From Macrosoma leucophasiata (lineage: Eukaryota > Arthropoda > Insecta > Lepidoptera > Hedylidae): a stretch of DNA of 64,000 nucleotides. This document shows, piece after piece, positions 32,785-44,191 of the stretch (positions are counted from its first letter, which is position 1; every line of letters begins with the position of its first letter). The notes beneath the pieces are model-generated. The model had not been told where the DNA came from. It saw nothing but the letters and a program-made list of their open reading frames with translations, and ran no database searches. The stretch lies in NCBI GenBank assembly GCA_036365455.1, contig JAWQUS010000027.1:11116001-11180000 (forward strand), in the 5' to 3' direction. The position numbers were made by a program, and so were the translations under genes.

Positions 32785-33045
32785 CATACAGCTTACATTG
32801 ATAGTAAGTAATGCGGCAGCCAATGAACATCTACATGAAACCAAAGATTTCAATTTAGATGCGTTGCCGCTCCCGAGGCTTAAGGTATTATGCCTCTGTA
32901 TCGGAATTTACAGGTCCCGTACACACCTACCACCAGGAACACAATAGTTCTGAACGCTGAATGGGTAATTCAGCGGCATGTAGATTAGGTAACGCGGTGG
33001 TGCCTACGTCCACGAGCTCCGTCACTGGAGCTCTATCACCAGTGA
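32785..33045 (-). repeat. Family A copy
   Basis: Starts 'agcatacagcttacattgat' and contains 'aggtattatgcctctgtatc', 'ggtaacgcggtggtgcctac' and 'ctctatcaccagtgaagaa'. Compared with the reference copy it is about 10-15% diverged by eye. Confidence 0.65.
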
Positions 33046-35882
33046 AGAAATTCTAGTGCAAGTCCATACTGTTTTGATTAGTCACAGTTGACAAGTCTTT
33101 AGTTTCATAATTAGAGATTTAACGGCAGAGTAGCGTTCGTTAACATAATAATCTAGGTACCTACTAGGTAGGTACCACTAATATTACGACGAAGTGCTTA
33201 TGCGACAGATAGAGACGGTTACGGATAGAACTTCTATCCTTCTATCATAGAAGGATTATTTTTAGAGATCTGTTTTTATCGTCAGCCACGAAACCCTACG
33301 TTAACTGATACAATTTTTTTCTTTTCAAAGTAATAAATCAGCCTTCCGCCCTTTCCCTAACTTTTTCTTTCTCTCTATTTTTTTAGAAAATCTTCTTGCT
33401 ACGATTCTAATATAAAAGGGAAAATTAGATCATCACACTGTACATGTAAGATGACCGTACTTTTAATTTTCATAGTTTTGCGTAAACTTTATCTATCAGG
33501 AATACAGTAAGAGCGTAAGATACAAGAATGATATCCAAGACCCTTTCAAATGCCTACAAACTTGATCGATCCTAACGAGATTAGCCGTGTAGCCCTGTAT
33601 CATATCGATAGCGAGTAGGTACGCACAACAAGTGCTTTGTGGAGCGTTTGAGGACGGGTCAGTATCCCGCGGTTGGCTCGTCCGCTGCGAGGCCGTCGAC
33701 CTCGAGTTGCATTGCTCCCCTGGACGATTACATTGTCGCATCGCACTGTTCAAACACGTACAAGAAATAGACAGGCACACTAACAATGATCTTAAAAAAA
33801 GTCCAATCCAAGGTATATAATAAAATGATGCTTTGTTTTGGGTTTGAATCTTGAGAGCCTGAAGAGCATTTTCTGATGTTTTACCTCATCGGTTTGTATT
33901 CTCTGTACGGATATAATAAAATTGGTAAATATGAATGGCAAGTATGGCTACTACTAGAACTAGACTGGCAGGATCATCATCATTTCAATCGAACAAGTCT
34001 CCCCCAAAAATCTTCTATTGCATCACATGGGCATGGAATCGAACATTTTTACTCCGGTAAGATAGAATATATTAAATATAGGTAATAGTTCTAGAAGTTC
34101 CTTAAGATAAAATTCACAGCTGTTTCACCGTAAACCTTTTTTCATTAATTCAGTGCAAATCAATGAATACAACTTGCTATGATTCTTCGTTCAGCCGCTT
34201 TTTGTGTAGGTGCAAATTGTAACGCGAATTTGCTCTTTATTTGTTTTACTAATAGGCTTTGACAGAAAACTTGGAACAATTTGGCATTACTTATAAATGG
34301 CATTCATCGTTGCGCGGCGGGAAGGGCTTAAGTGATCAGCGCGATCGCTACAAGGGAACGCTTAGCGGCCTTGCGCATTGTCGGTCTATTTTTTATAATG
34401 TCATTGGAACTGTGCTTTGAATTAAAGCTCGTGTCTGTAACTTCTTCGTGGACTAATTTGCATTCGTTATGCCCCGGCCCTCGACTGGTGGCGTGCTGAG
34501 TGACGCAAGGCCCTTTGTATCGATTGTATTATCGCTTGCCCATAAGCTGATCTCAGAGAAAAATTGTCGTACTTCTGTTATTTGTTGTTTTAGATATTTT
34601 AAATATTGATGGTAGTAAACTAGCAAGCCGTTAACATGAATGGTAAGAGGATACACAGCCCATAGTCATCTACACAAAAATGAATGGTCACAATACCAGA
34701 TGCGTAATCTTGAGACTTAATTTATTTTTTAGTAGTAAATTATGAGGCTTTAAAATACCGCGATTATTGCCTGAAGAATAGTAGTAGCTTCCACTCTCCG
34801 GTATTGTTCAGAAGTTTCAGGGTTATCCGACTTTTCTCAAGAATTCGGCCGTCTTTTCGAATACAAAATAGGGAAATCTCAAGATTTTTAGAGAGATTAT
34901 TGAAATTGTTCCAAATTCTCAGGATTTTTTAAGTAAATCAGGCTTTTTCTCAAGACTCAGAAGATTGACTCGTGCTATGCATTGATGATGACAAGGTTAC
35001 TTGTTTGAACTCAAAAACTAGGTCTAGGTGTAGAGTAACTTTAGACACCGTGCTTTTTCCTCATTGATCTATCAAAAAAAAAATTAGGTATCTATCGCTA
35101 ACGGTATGTGTTAAAGAGTACCGTGTTTTGGATCTATGATAATGTGTTACCCTGTTACGGAGATAAGTTATTATTGGTGGATCATAGAACCAGTAGTAGC
35201 AGAACTCATGATATAAAAAAATAGATAAAAGAACTTCTTACTTGTATTGTCTATACTTGTGTCCTGTCAACTCCAGTGCACTCAGTAGGCAATTTATTCA
35301 AATACAAAACAACTGCCTTAATGTATATAAGACTAAACTGTCCTTTTCATGCTCAGTATCCATTTCACTCCTATAACAGTTAGATACAGTTTCGTAATTC
35401 ATCTGCGTGCCATGTACTATGTTATTATTAGTGAATCATGACAAGTGGTGCAAATCAGGTTATCGATTTGTGGTAGTGTGTAGTGACATGGGCCGGGCGT
35501 CGACCCTCGTGATCCGCCCGATTCGTTGCACTCTTTGTCCCTACAGACTGTTAGGACTTGAAGTTCAGTGTCACTTGTAATTATTTTAATAACCAGAGAC
35601 TGCGCTCATTTTCGTTAGGGTATATGTCTTGAAGTGATGCTGCTGTTGGAGAGTGGAGACTAGCTGGCAGGAGATCTTCCACCGGGCTTGTCAGTAATTA
35701 TCGAAACTGTGGAGCATATAAGCTGTATTTTTTTCCAACTAATATTTTCAAACGAGTGTTCCATTCAAAAAAATTAAAAAAAATCAGCTTTACAGTTTCG
35801 ATTCCGGCTTTTCCAGATTTTAATAATCATGATACACTTTGGTACATACTTGACTATTGAGCTGAATTATTATATGGAATAC
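33046..35882. other. Intergenic sequence with small GC-rich patches
   Basis: Patches at 33600-33760, 34300-34400, 34470-34560 and 35480-35560 are GC-richer, but none gives a coding exon I can defend. A TATA-like ACTTATAAATGG (34289) precedes the 34300 patch. A perfect 10-bp hairpin around 33245 and a palindrome GGTACCTAC-TAG-GTAGGTACC near 33160 are present. A family A scrap lies at 34665-34710. Confidence 0.35.
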
Positions 35883-35931
35883 AACATTTGTCATAGAATA
35901 ATGTCTACAACATTATTCTATGACAAATGTT
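35883..35931. repeat. Perfect hairpin, 22-bp stem, 5-nt loop
   Basis: 35883-35904 (AACATTTGTCATAGAATAAT and two more bases) pairs exactly with 35910-35931. The loop is CTACA. Confidence 0.95.
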
Positions 35932-37760
35932 AACTAACTAGTCAACATATTTTCTTAATGGGTATTTTTCTGTTTAAGATATCTTTGGACTGCTGTACCC
36001 GCTAACTATAAAATTAAATATGGACTATGTAATACCGTTACTTTCATGAGATAAAAAAAACATTTTCGTAAAGATTGTATCTTAACAGTGTACATTTACA
36101 ATTAAGTAATTTCTTTTTGTTTCTTGTATAAGGCAGCATCACGGAAACCTCGTTAGGGTTTAGTGTCGGTGAATTGTTGTACGTTTTATGCGAAATTTAA
36201 CGCACCGAGCCACTGGTTCGAAATAACGAAGAAGGTGAATTGATGTTACTTATGAGTGTTTTGCATGTTCTGAGTAGGCATCCCACCTAGAAGAATAATG
36301 GTATTTAAAAACTCAGTTTGTGCTGTCAGGTATATTTGATATTATTTAACGATATTTCTCCCTTTATCTAAGTCTTGCATAAATCTAGTATAAATAATAT
36401 TTCCGTAGTACTATGTTATTAAATTATAATCAAACGAACATTATTAGTCGGTATTCATTCGGAAGGCGGTGAGCGGTCGGCTTCGACTTGCATTGATTTT
36501 GATGTAGAGTCGATTAACAAAGTTCGAATCGGATCGTAACACAAGTGAGGCTGGTAGGGCGCGAAGCTGGGTCACGAATTTTACGTACGGTTACGGGTAA
36601 CTCTCGACCCCAGCTCTGGTGTATGTGTGCCGATGTATGTAGGTTAACATCGGACGCGCTCGATACGCTGCCGCTGCCGATGTCGACCACATAACCTAGA
36701 TCAGGGTGCGGAGAGATCGCTTATGAAATCTGGCGCGAACGGACTGCATAAATGACAGAATCATTTAGTCCTATATTTAAATAAAGTCGATAATCCAGTT
36801 CTCTTGGTCGTAATTTTAATGATACAACATCGATCGTCGCTCGAGTAAAAGTACTTTCTTTATTTGACTGTGTGAAAACATTTTCTATTGTTTCATTTTA
36901 AATTATAAATTCGTGTAGTAAAATGGGAAAGTTGATGGTGATGATGATAAATCAATTCAACACGTGGTTATAGTGGAAGTCAGGAAGCTTATTATAACTA
37001 ATCTGCGAGCACGGCGGTGCCCCCGCCATATCGAACAAAACAATTGCACCTCAACATTTTCAAAAAACTGTTACGTACTCTTTACATCCAAATCCTCAGA
37101 CTTTTGAATGAGAGCTTAGTTTAGGTAATTTGACATCCTTTCAAAATATAGGTATCTGACACGTCCTTGACCTATAATGTGGATGGCGTGACTTTTTTAA
37201 ACGGGTCAAGAGTGGAAGTGATATAATCCTCGAGCATTTTAAATTCTCAGAGGGGGTGTTAAAAGAATGCGATCGAAGTTCCCATCCAAAATTCTGACCA
37301 TTTGGAAGCAAGTTAAGCTCGTGATGACTTTTTGAAAAATTTGAACAATTGCCCTAAGGGCGCGACCCTATAGGTACATATAGACAGCTCGGATTTGGTA
37401 GAGAAAGTCAACCGGGTGCAAGGTATCCCCCATATCTTAATCGCGCTCAAGTAAATCCAAAAATCTCTCTCTGTCTTTCTCTTAGGCTCGTTATAACGTT
37501 TATTTGATACGATAAAACCTTATTTAATATTGCTTTCCTCTATGTTTTAATTGGGTAGGAAATTCGAGAATAACATGGCATTAAACCTAAAAATATTTGA
37601 TATGTTGTGTAGTTTCGCAGATACAACATATTAGGTATATTCTATTTATTATTATTTCAAAATTGAAGTTCCTTGATTTACTATATTGATTAACTGTTGT
37701 GTAAGTCTGTTATTATAAACAAATTATTCTATAGTTAGAATAATACTCGTCCGTAATCTG
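35932..37760. other. Intergenic sequence, GC-richer at 36430-36750
   Basis: The 36430-36750 patch ('gaaggcggtgagcggtcggc', 'gctgccgctgccgatgtcga') has many CpG dinucleotides and could be a promoter or 5' UTR, but no start codon with donor stands out. Confidence 0.3.
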
Positions 37761-37762
37761 AT

Positions 37763-37898
37763 GGTGAGATTCACAGACCGCACTACGACTTTACTTTGTG
37801 CAAAGTATGCTTAGAACTGTCAGTTTAGTATGGGTTTTGACAGTTCAAGGGCGTACTTTGCTCAAAGTAAAGTCGTAGTGCGGTCTGTGAATCTCACC
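37763..37898. mobile_element. Fold-back MITE with about 45-bp arms
   Basis: The left arm starts GGTGAGATTCACAGACCGCA and the right arm ends with its complement; about 44 of 45 positions pair. The spacer is about 46 bp. No unambiguous target duplication was found. Confidence 0.8.
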
Positions 37899-38029
37899 CT
37901 GAGTATCGATATATAACTTGGCCTTCGTCGAGTTTATATTGGATTATGAGTTGTCTATGAAGATCCAAGTTCAGAAATATTTTTCATACACACGGAAATA
38001 GCTAATGGCCGGTAACGTAGAGTTTAGAG

Positions 38030-38353
38030 CAGTGATTCCCAAAGACCACTTTGGGGGGTCTATGACAAAATGAAAGGGGTCGGCGTCAGCGAAAAAAAAT
38101 TTTGGGGGTCCATGAAATGAAAATGGGGGTCCACGAGAATGGATCTCAACACATACGCTGATAGTACCAATTTACTTACATCATACCAGTGATTCCCAAT
38201 GTGGTCCATGGGAGACTCGATGGGGGTCTACGTAGGCGTGAATAAAAATTGGAAATATGGGAATGTGATATAAAGGTGGCAAGGACGGGGGTCCACGGAA
38301 ACCAGAAAAAAATTGAAAGGGGTCTACAAGAAAAAATAGTTTGGGAACCTCTG
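38030..38353 (+). mobile_element. Complete hAT-type MITE with perfect 8-bp target duplication
   Basis: The ends are CAGTGATTCCCAAAG and, inverted, CAGAGGTTCCCAAACT. GTTTAGAG flanks it at 38022-38029 and 38354-38361. CAGNGGTTCCCAAA ends and 8-bp duplications are hallmarks of hAT elements. A second left-end copy (CAGTGATTCCCAATGTGG) sits at about 38187, so the element looks like a dimer of two related units. Confidence 0.9.
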
Positions 38354-38519
38354 GTTTAGAGCCTAGACATTTTATTTTCAAACCCCTATCGAGATATTCA
38401 ACGAATCACGAATAAATTAAATTAGTAAATAGCATGTAGGTATAACTTTATTATTTTTATGTGTATGCAAAGATTTGTTTAATAAAAATATTTATGTAAC
38501 TTCACCTCTATCGTCTCCC

Positions 38520-38790
38520 TGAAAGTAAATGCATGCTTGCATACATGCACACACCTATGTGTGTGACCAAAATAATTATACCTCTTCGGGAATGCACGAG
38601 GACCCAAAAGGGGCGAAATTAAAACATATTGGCTAGTTACGTTTTGTCCCTAGTGCCTAGTGCACGTCTTAATATAAGACTATAGATGTCAATACATCTC
38701 CACACTCTTGAGGGCACTGGAAAACTGCCGGCAAATGGGAATATCGCAGTAGCTCTTACCCTTCGATCTCGGAACGAATCCACTAGAAAT
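38520..38790. repeat. Eroded SINE family D body
   Basis: 'aaatgcatgcttgcatacat', 'gctagttacgttttgtccct' and 'gagggcactggaaaactgcc' follow the order of family D blocks in the 48520 copy. Confidence 0.35.
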
Positions 38791-39047
38791 ATTTGTTATT
38801 TTGCGGCACTGTTATCATATCATATCTTGATTTAGGTATATTAATAAGTATTCTGTCGTTTCACTTTTTCGATAGGATCTTCAATAACCTCTTTTTTTTT
38901 ATTTCCTAATCTATTATCTATCTGCCGCCATTAGTGCTTGAACAGTGGCACATTCATAATAAACTTACTCTCAATTTACGCTTGATATTTTTGTAGATGT
39001 TCATAGGTTGCAGTTATCACTTAACCTATGTACATATCCGCTTGTTG

Positions 39048-39329
39048 TCATAAAAATATACCTATATTAGAAACGCTGGAATGCGTTCCGCCACCGTACC
39101 GTCCGGAGAGTTGCAGCTGGTTCGCTTCTGTCTCGTCTCGATACGGCCAATTGTGCGAGCCGATTTCAAAACGAAAGTACCGCGCATCTAGGACGGTGAA
39201 CGTATTTCTCGACGAGATTTCTTGCAATTTAGCTGCCAGTACTTTATTAGAGAACGCTGAATAGCTAGGCCGTTGGTTATTCAAAACTGATTTACGGTTG
39301 ATTTCGGTGATTTCTAAACATGTAGGCAT
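39048..39329 (-). other. GC-richer open frame of unknown nature
   Basis: A 93-codon frame on the - strand contains TFTVLDARYFRFEIGSHNWP and LQLSGRYGGGTHSSVS; the opposite strand is also open for 78 codons (PPPYRPESCSWFASVS). A donor-like ATAG|GTATAT ends the - frame. It could be a host exon or an old transposon; I do not recognise it. Confidence 0.25.
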
Positions 39330-39669
39330 TTTGCAATCTCTCTTAACTCTTGCTTGTTCGACGATAAATTATAGAAACATTTTGGAACTCTGAAATCGTT
39401 TATGTTGATGGACAACGTGAATAATTTTAAATTTTGGAAAGGGTTCCGTAACGGTTGATGCGCATCAACAGCCAATTCATCTTATCTGTCCCTATGTGTA
39501 ACAGTCCGTTGGTACAGTTTCCTTTGAGTCCGAATTCGCATAATAAGATTGATGTTTCGATGACAATTGACTTCTGTACCTAATTGACATTGTACATTTC
39601 AGAAAGATTTTTATTTAGGATCTAAATACCTAAAATATCATCTTTCACAATTATTATATTTTATGGGTA

Positions 39670-39831
39670 TGTATGTATGTATCTTCACGCCAGGTCCCTA
39701 ACGGGGTAGGCAAAGAGTGTAGAGCGCCAGATATCCCGGTCCTGACATACCTCTCGTGCCTCGTCTACCTTCATAATTCTCTTCATATTAATTCTCTACA
39801 TCGAAGACTTTTGACCCCACCATCAGACAGA
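39670..39831 (-). mobile_element. RTE-like LINE 3' fragment with 12-bp target duplication
   Basis: The 3' tail and STLSAYPVRDLA region match the other copies. ATTTTATGGGTA (39658-39669 and 39832-39843) flanks it perfectly. It is only about 160 bp long, the shortest copy, and 5' truncated within the GRVLSDGGVKS block. Confidence 0.85.
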
Positions 39832-39843
39832 ATTTTATGGGTA

Positions 39844-41743
39844 CTTACTGATATCATAAAAATCAAAAATTAAATATCAAAGGTGTATACGAATGTATAC
39901 GAACACAATGTACACGAATCATAGTTTTAACATAAACTGAAATGTTAAAAGATTCTAATGACATGACAAAGTATTAAATATCATTAAACTATTTTTAAAA
40001 TGGAATATTCATAAAACATCGATAGTTTAAAATTATTTAGGATCAATTTCACTATTATTGTACATAGACCGGGTCCAGGCTCGATTAATGTATGATCTCC
40101 TTTACTAATTTATTGTTTTCAATTAACTGCCCACCATAATATCAGAATATTTAATCATTAAAATCCATATAGCCTGACAACACCGTCTCCTGAAGGTTGT
40201 TTTACTTATCCGCAACGAAACTAAATTGCGGCGTGCGTAGGCGCCGCCGCCCGTACCGTCGCGGCGAACGGTTATTATATCACCCGAGATATCGTAACTT
40301 TTGCCCACTGTTATTGTAGAAAGTGCACAAGCCACTCGCTTTTCTGATACTATTTATTACCTAGGAAACTTTGTCTACCGCTGCTTTTCAACCGCGATCC
40401 AATTTATTTTATATGAAGTAACTTTCTAGATGTTAATCTTGTAACAGAATTCTACGAGTGCACACTCGCTCTCGAGTTAAATTAATTAAAACAAATTAAC
40501 GTTTTACCAATGATTGCATGAATTGAATTTTGAATTTTGTATAAAAATGTCCGACCTTATACACTAACATTTGTAAATAAACAGTACTCGAGAATGACCA
40601 CTGTTAACAATGTAATAAACTTTTATCACGTCTTCGAGTCTGGCTGAAAGATTGAGTTCTGTTAGGGTTTTGAGTTGTATTTATTTTCTTCTTGTACACA
40701 TACACTGAAAAAAAAAAACCAATTGCTCTTGTTATATAATAAAAGTTAGAATTGTTTAAAACTAAAAGCTCCACCCAATATAGCTCCTATATATTCCTTC
40801 TGTATAGTTCAATATCGATCACATACCATCTCCATTATAGAGTTAATTAATCTGTGTGATATAGAAGTGAATCTAGGTGTGAGTTCTCTCAACCTACTTC
40901 TTTAATGCCGTAGCATTACAATCGAAAATCGTTCTTATGCGTTCGATGTTAAAAGATAAAATCATTTCTTGATCCATAACCGTTCTCAATCTGACAATTA
41001 GGAACTGCGTTTAATTTGCCATTGGACTGTATACTTTATGGTAAAGTCAAAGAGTGTAAATTAAAATATGATTGATTTATTTGAATACTGTACATGTTCC
41101 ATTCAACCATGAACTCCTTCGTGGAGCGTCCCGCGTAGCTGAGACCTCAATTTTTTAAACTCTCTCACTTATTGGTCAATCAGCGTGACATTTGTATAGT
41201 ATAATGCCATTATGTTATTACGAAGGGGTCATGTCAAATTATTTCAACGTGGGATGAGAAATATTTGAATTGGAGGAAAAAATATTGTATTCATATAGTG
41301 CATAAGTAGTTCATCAGTCAAGTTTATTACGCATCCAGTGAGTTAGTAAAAGCAAATAGTGTCAAGGTGCCGTATATCGATTTCAAAGCTTGTAATGAGA
41401 ACCAGATACACACAATTGATTTCAATATTATGTAGCATTCATTCCATGACCTGACCAACGGATTTCATTTAAATAATTGCGATACCGTAGTGCACGACAA
41501 TGGCACCTAATATTTTTATTTAATTTTAATTGAAAATTGAGACCTCTACGGCGTTTTACATACCGATATGGTTCCTAAAAGTCCCCACTGACAATGTCGG
41601 TTCTGCAAAAAGAGATTCCTTTCGGTAGAGTCGTTCTAAATTTAGTATTTTAGTTTTTTTAATAATCAAAACAAATATCGTTCCCGAAATTAGCCGGAAC
41701 AACAAAATTAGACGGACAGAGAAATTGTAATATATATATGTTT

Positions 41744-41746
<3 letters not shown>
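39844..41746. other. AT-rich intergenic sequence
   Basis: A CpG-rich patch (40225-40275, 'gcgtaggcgccgccgcccgt') is the only GC-rich part. No gene can be supported. Confidence 0.35.
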
Positions 41747-41797
<51 letters not shown>

Positions 41798-41809
41798 TAG
41801 GTAGGTATA
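41747..41809. repeat. (AT)n microsatellite followed by (GGTA)3
   Basis: About 49 bp of pure AT dinucleotide repeat, then GGTAGGTAGGTA. Confidence 0.95.
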
Positions 41810-42211
41810 CCGTGTATATGCATTTAGTAAAAAGCGGTTATTTTTAAGTATATTACCTACAAACAGACACTCCAATTTTATTTATTTGTGTAGATGATTA
41901 CAATTATTTCTTATTTGTTTCAGACATTTCTACGGCACTAGCGCGTTACAAAAGTGTGAGTTATTTAACATGATTAATACCTACATCATTTGAAATTGAT
42001 TTGTATAGGTATGTAAGTTTATCAACAAGTTTAATTTTCTTAATTTTATGGTACGCACCCAATATAAAATCTAAAAGTTAGTTCAATTGTAAAGTAAATG
42101 TTTTTGTTATCAACGTGAGTGTACTTTAACGTAGAAACAATCAGGATATAGGTACACGGTTTGAAGAAAAAAATGTTTCTGATCTTCTGACCATGCGTAA
42201 AAATACTAAAA

Positions 42212-43330
42212 ATCCTACGCCTTGAACGTTGGCCTCGTATAGTTAATTTTTAATATTTACAGAATTTAATAATGCTGATAGACCTGATAGATGTCACTCG
42301 CCATCATGCACAAGTCATCGTCACAGTTGTGTGGGCGTGCACTCTAAAGCAGGCTGCATTATCCAATCAGGTGCATCTCCTTTGTCTCTAGATACATTTT
42401 TCTATTCAATTAAATATTATTTCAAAATAAAATTAAAATCCTACTATAAATGAGTACCTATGCCGTTGTCATGCGTAGTGTAGTTATGTAAGCGTGCACG
42501 TAACGTGGGTTGCATTACCCAATTACGATGCATCTCCTTTTTATCTATATCTATCTACGTTTACTATCCATGTCATCATCATCACTTCAGCCGAAAGACG
42601 TCCGAGAAAAACGACTGCTAGACAGACAAAAGCCTTCCCAAAGATGAGTAATGACGCACCAACCCTAGCCATAGTGGATAGGGTTGGTGCGTCATTAGGC
42701 GAGAATCTGCCGTAATTGTCACGTTTGACAAGCGTAGTGGTGATAGTATTATCGCGGGATAGTGTTGCCTATCGGGATAGGGTTCCGCGTTATTGCATTT
42801 ACTACCGCCCTATTTCAATGGTTGATCGCCACTTGACTGACTGCACCCCAGGGGAGGAATTCTCTTGCATTAGTGGGCAGCGGTGGTCTCGAGTCATCAC
42901 GTCCCGATGCCTTTTTCTATTAGATATTATTAAAAAAAATATATGAACTATACTTACTATTAATATAATAATGAGGTAGTACCAATGCCGTTAGCCTCGT
43001 ATTGTAAATTGTCAATATTTACAAAACTTGATAGTGCGTAAGATGTCACTCGCCAGTGCAGTTGTGTAAGCGTGCACTGTAAAGCGGGCTGCATAACCCA
43101 ATAAGATGCATCTCTTTAGTCTGTATACATATTTTTTTAAAATAAAATTTCTATAAAAGTAATATATAAAACCCACTATGCCATCTATCTCGTATAGTAA
43201 ACTGTCAATATTTGCAGAATTTCGTTATGCGGATACCTAGATGTCACTTGCCGTCAAGCGCCAGTGCAGTTGTGTAAGCGTACACTGTAAAGCGGGCTAG
43301 ATTACCCAATCAGATGCATCTCCTTTCGTT
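42212..43330 (+). repeat. Four diverged direct repeats, each with a CCAAT-like box
   Basis: Units at about 42212-42400, 42448-42560, 42982-43135 and 43177-43330 share 'agatgtcactcgcc', 'cagttgtgtaagcgtgcact', 'aaagcgggctgcat', then (C)CCAAT and 'atgcatctccttt'. The CCAAT words are ATCCAATCAG, ACCCAATTAC, ACCCAATAAG and ACCCAATCAG. Unit 2 lacks its middle. Between units 2 and 3 a repeat of the 13012 type and a perfect hairpin are inserted. Confidence 0.75.
42649..42697. repeat. Perfect hairpin, 19-bp stem, 11-nt loop
   Basis: TAATGACGCACCAACCCTA pairs exactly with 42679-42697. The loop is GCCATAGTGGA. It lies at the end of an interspersed-repeat fragment. Confidence 0.95.
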
Positions 43331-43862
43331 CCGCGGCTCGTGAGAGTCGAGTTTCCCAAGAGCCGGAGAGAGGGCGAGTGCTTAGCGCAGTTTCCCAATA
43401 GAAAGTCCTCAGATGCAGGAAGCGAGTTGCAGTTAGGGTTGTCGAATACACGGGAAAGTCCCGGAATGTTTTTCGTGATGGAATCATTGTCCTGGAGTTA
43501 TTCGTTTTGTATTATAATGGCGGTAAAAATGAACATTTTTTTTGATATTCCTAGTATCTAGGTAGTAAATTAATTTTGTATTAAAAATGTGAATGCGTGT
43601 CTATTCTAAAACAAATCAGGCTGAAATGAGTTGAATCTTTCGCTCGCGTGTATTATTGCAAAAATGTTTTTATGATAGTTAGTAAAGAATTTAATGACGC
43701 CATAGATCACTATCTATAGCCATAGCTATAGCTGGTACACAACAACGTCAAACACGTTTTCGGCAGACATCGACTGGGGTTCCTTCAAACGCCGTCACCA
43801 GTAGAAATTGTTAATCCCCTGATTCCCAGGAAATGGTATGATTGACAACCCTAGAAGCGGTG

Positions 43863-43926
43863 CACGTGCAGCCGCCCTCCGCCTTCTGGAGGGGGCCGGC
43901 CGATGCACTTTCGTACGATGACGTCA
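43863..43926. promoter_or_regulatory. E-box and CRE in a GC-rich stretch
   Basis: CACGTG (43863-43868) and the palindromic CRE TGACGTCA (43919-43926) lie within a GC-rich stretch just inside the putative intron of the - strand 5' exon. Binding is an inference from motif matches alone. Confidence 0.35.
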
Positions 43927-43938
43927 CCTGATACCTAC

Positions 43939-44152
43939 CGGCGTCACGCTGCGGCTCGTAAGAGCTGTTACGCAATGAACGCGCACCGTTCAACTTTCCA
44001 ATTTCGTCAACGCTATTGTGTAGCGCTTTCAAATTTTTATTTCGCCTTCTCCCGCTTTTTGGCGCTTTCTTGCGTTTCTCTCCTCGGCTGAAAAATGCTT
44101 CGAATGCTGCGCAAGCACAATAGCGATGCACTTTCACTGCACTCCTTTTATA
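43939..44152 (-). promoter_or_regulatory. Candidate TATA promoter and 5' non-coding exon
   Basis: TATAAAAG (44152-44145, - strand) is followed by a GC-richer stretch of about 185 nt without ATG, and then GACGCCG|GTAGGT, a plausible donor (GT at 43938). A start site near 44120-44125 is expected from the TATA position. Any coding exons would lie to the left; none was found. Confidence 0.35.
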
Positions 44153-44191
44153 ACAATCGCCGTACGAGTATGATTTGTGGACGGTAGACAT

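Noticed and set aside
35883..35931. microRNA precursor
   Set aside because: The stem is perfect and the whole hairpin is only 49 nt, shorter and more regular than an animal pre-miRNA; the other hairpins share this trait with unrelated sequence.
43811..44191. 126-codon ORF on the - strand as a protein
   Set aside because: It starts upstream of the TATA box and runs through the putative donor; the region looks like promoter and 5' UTR.
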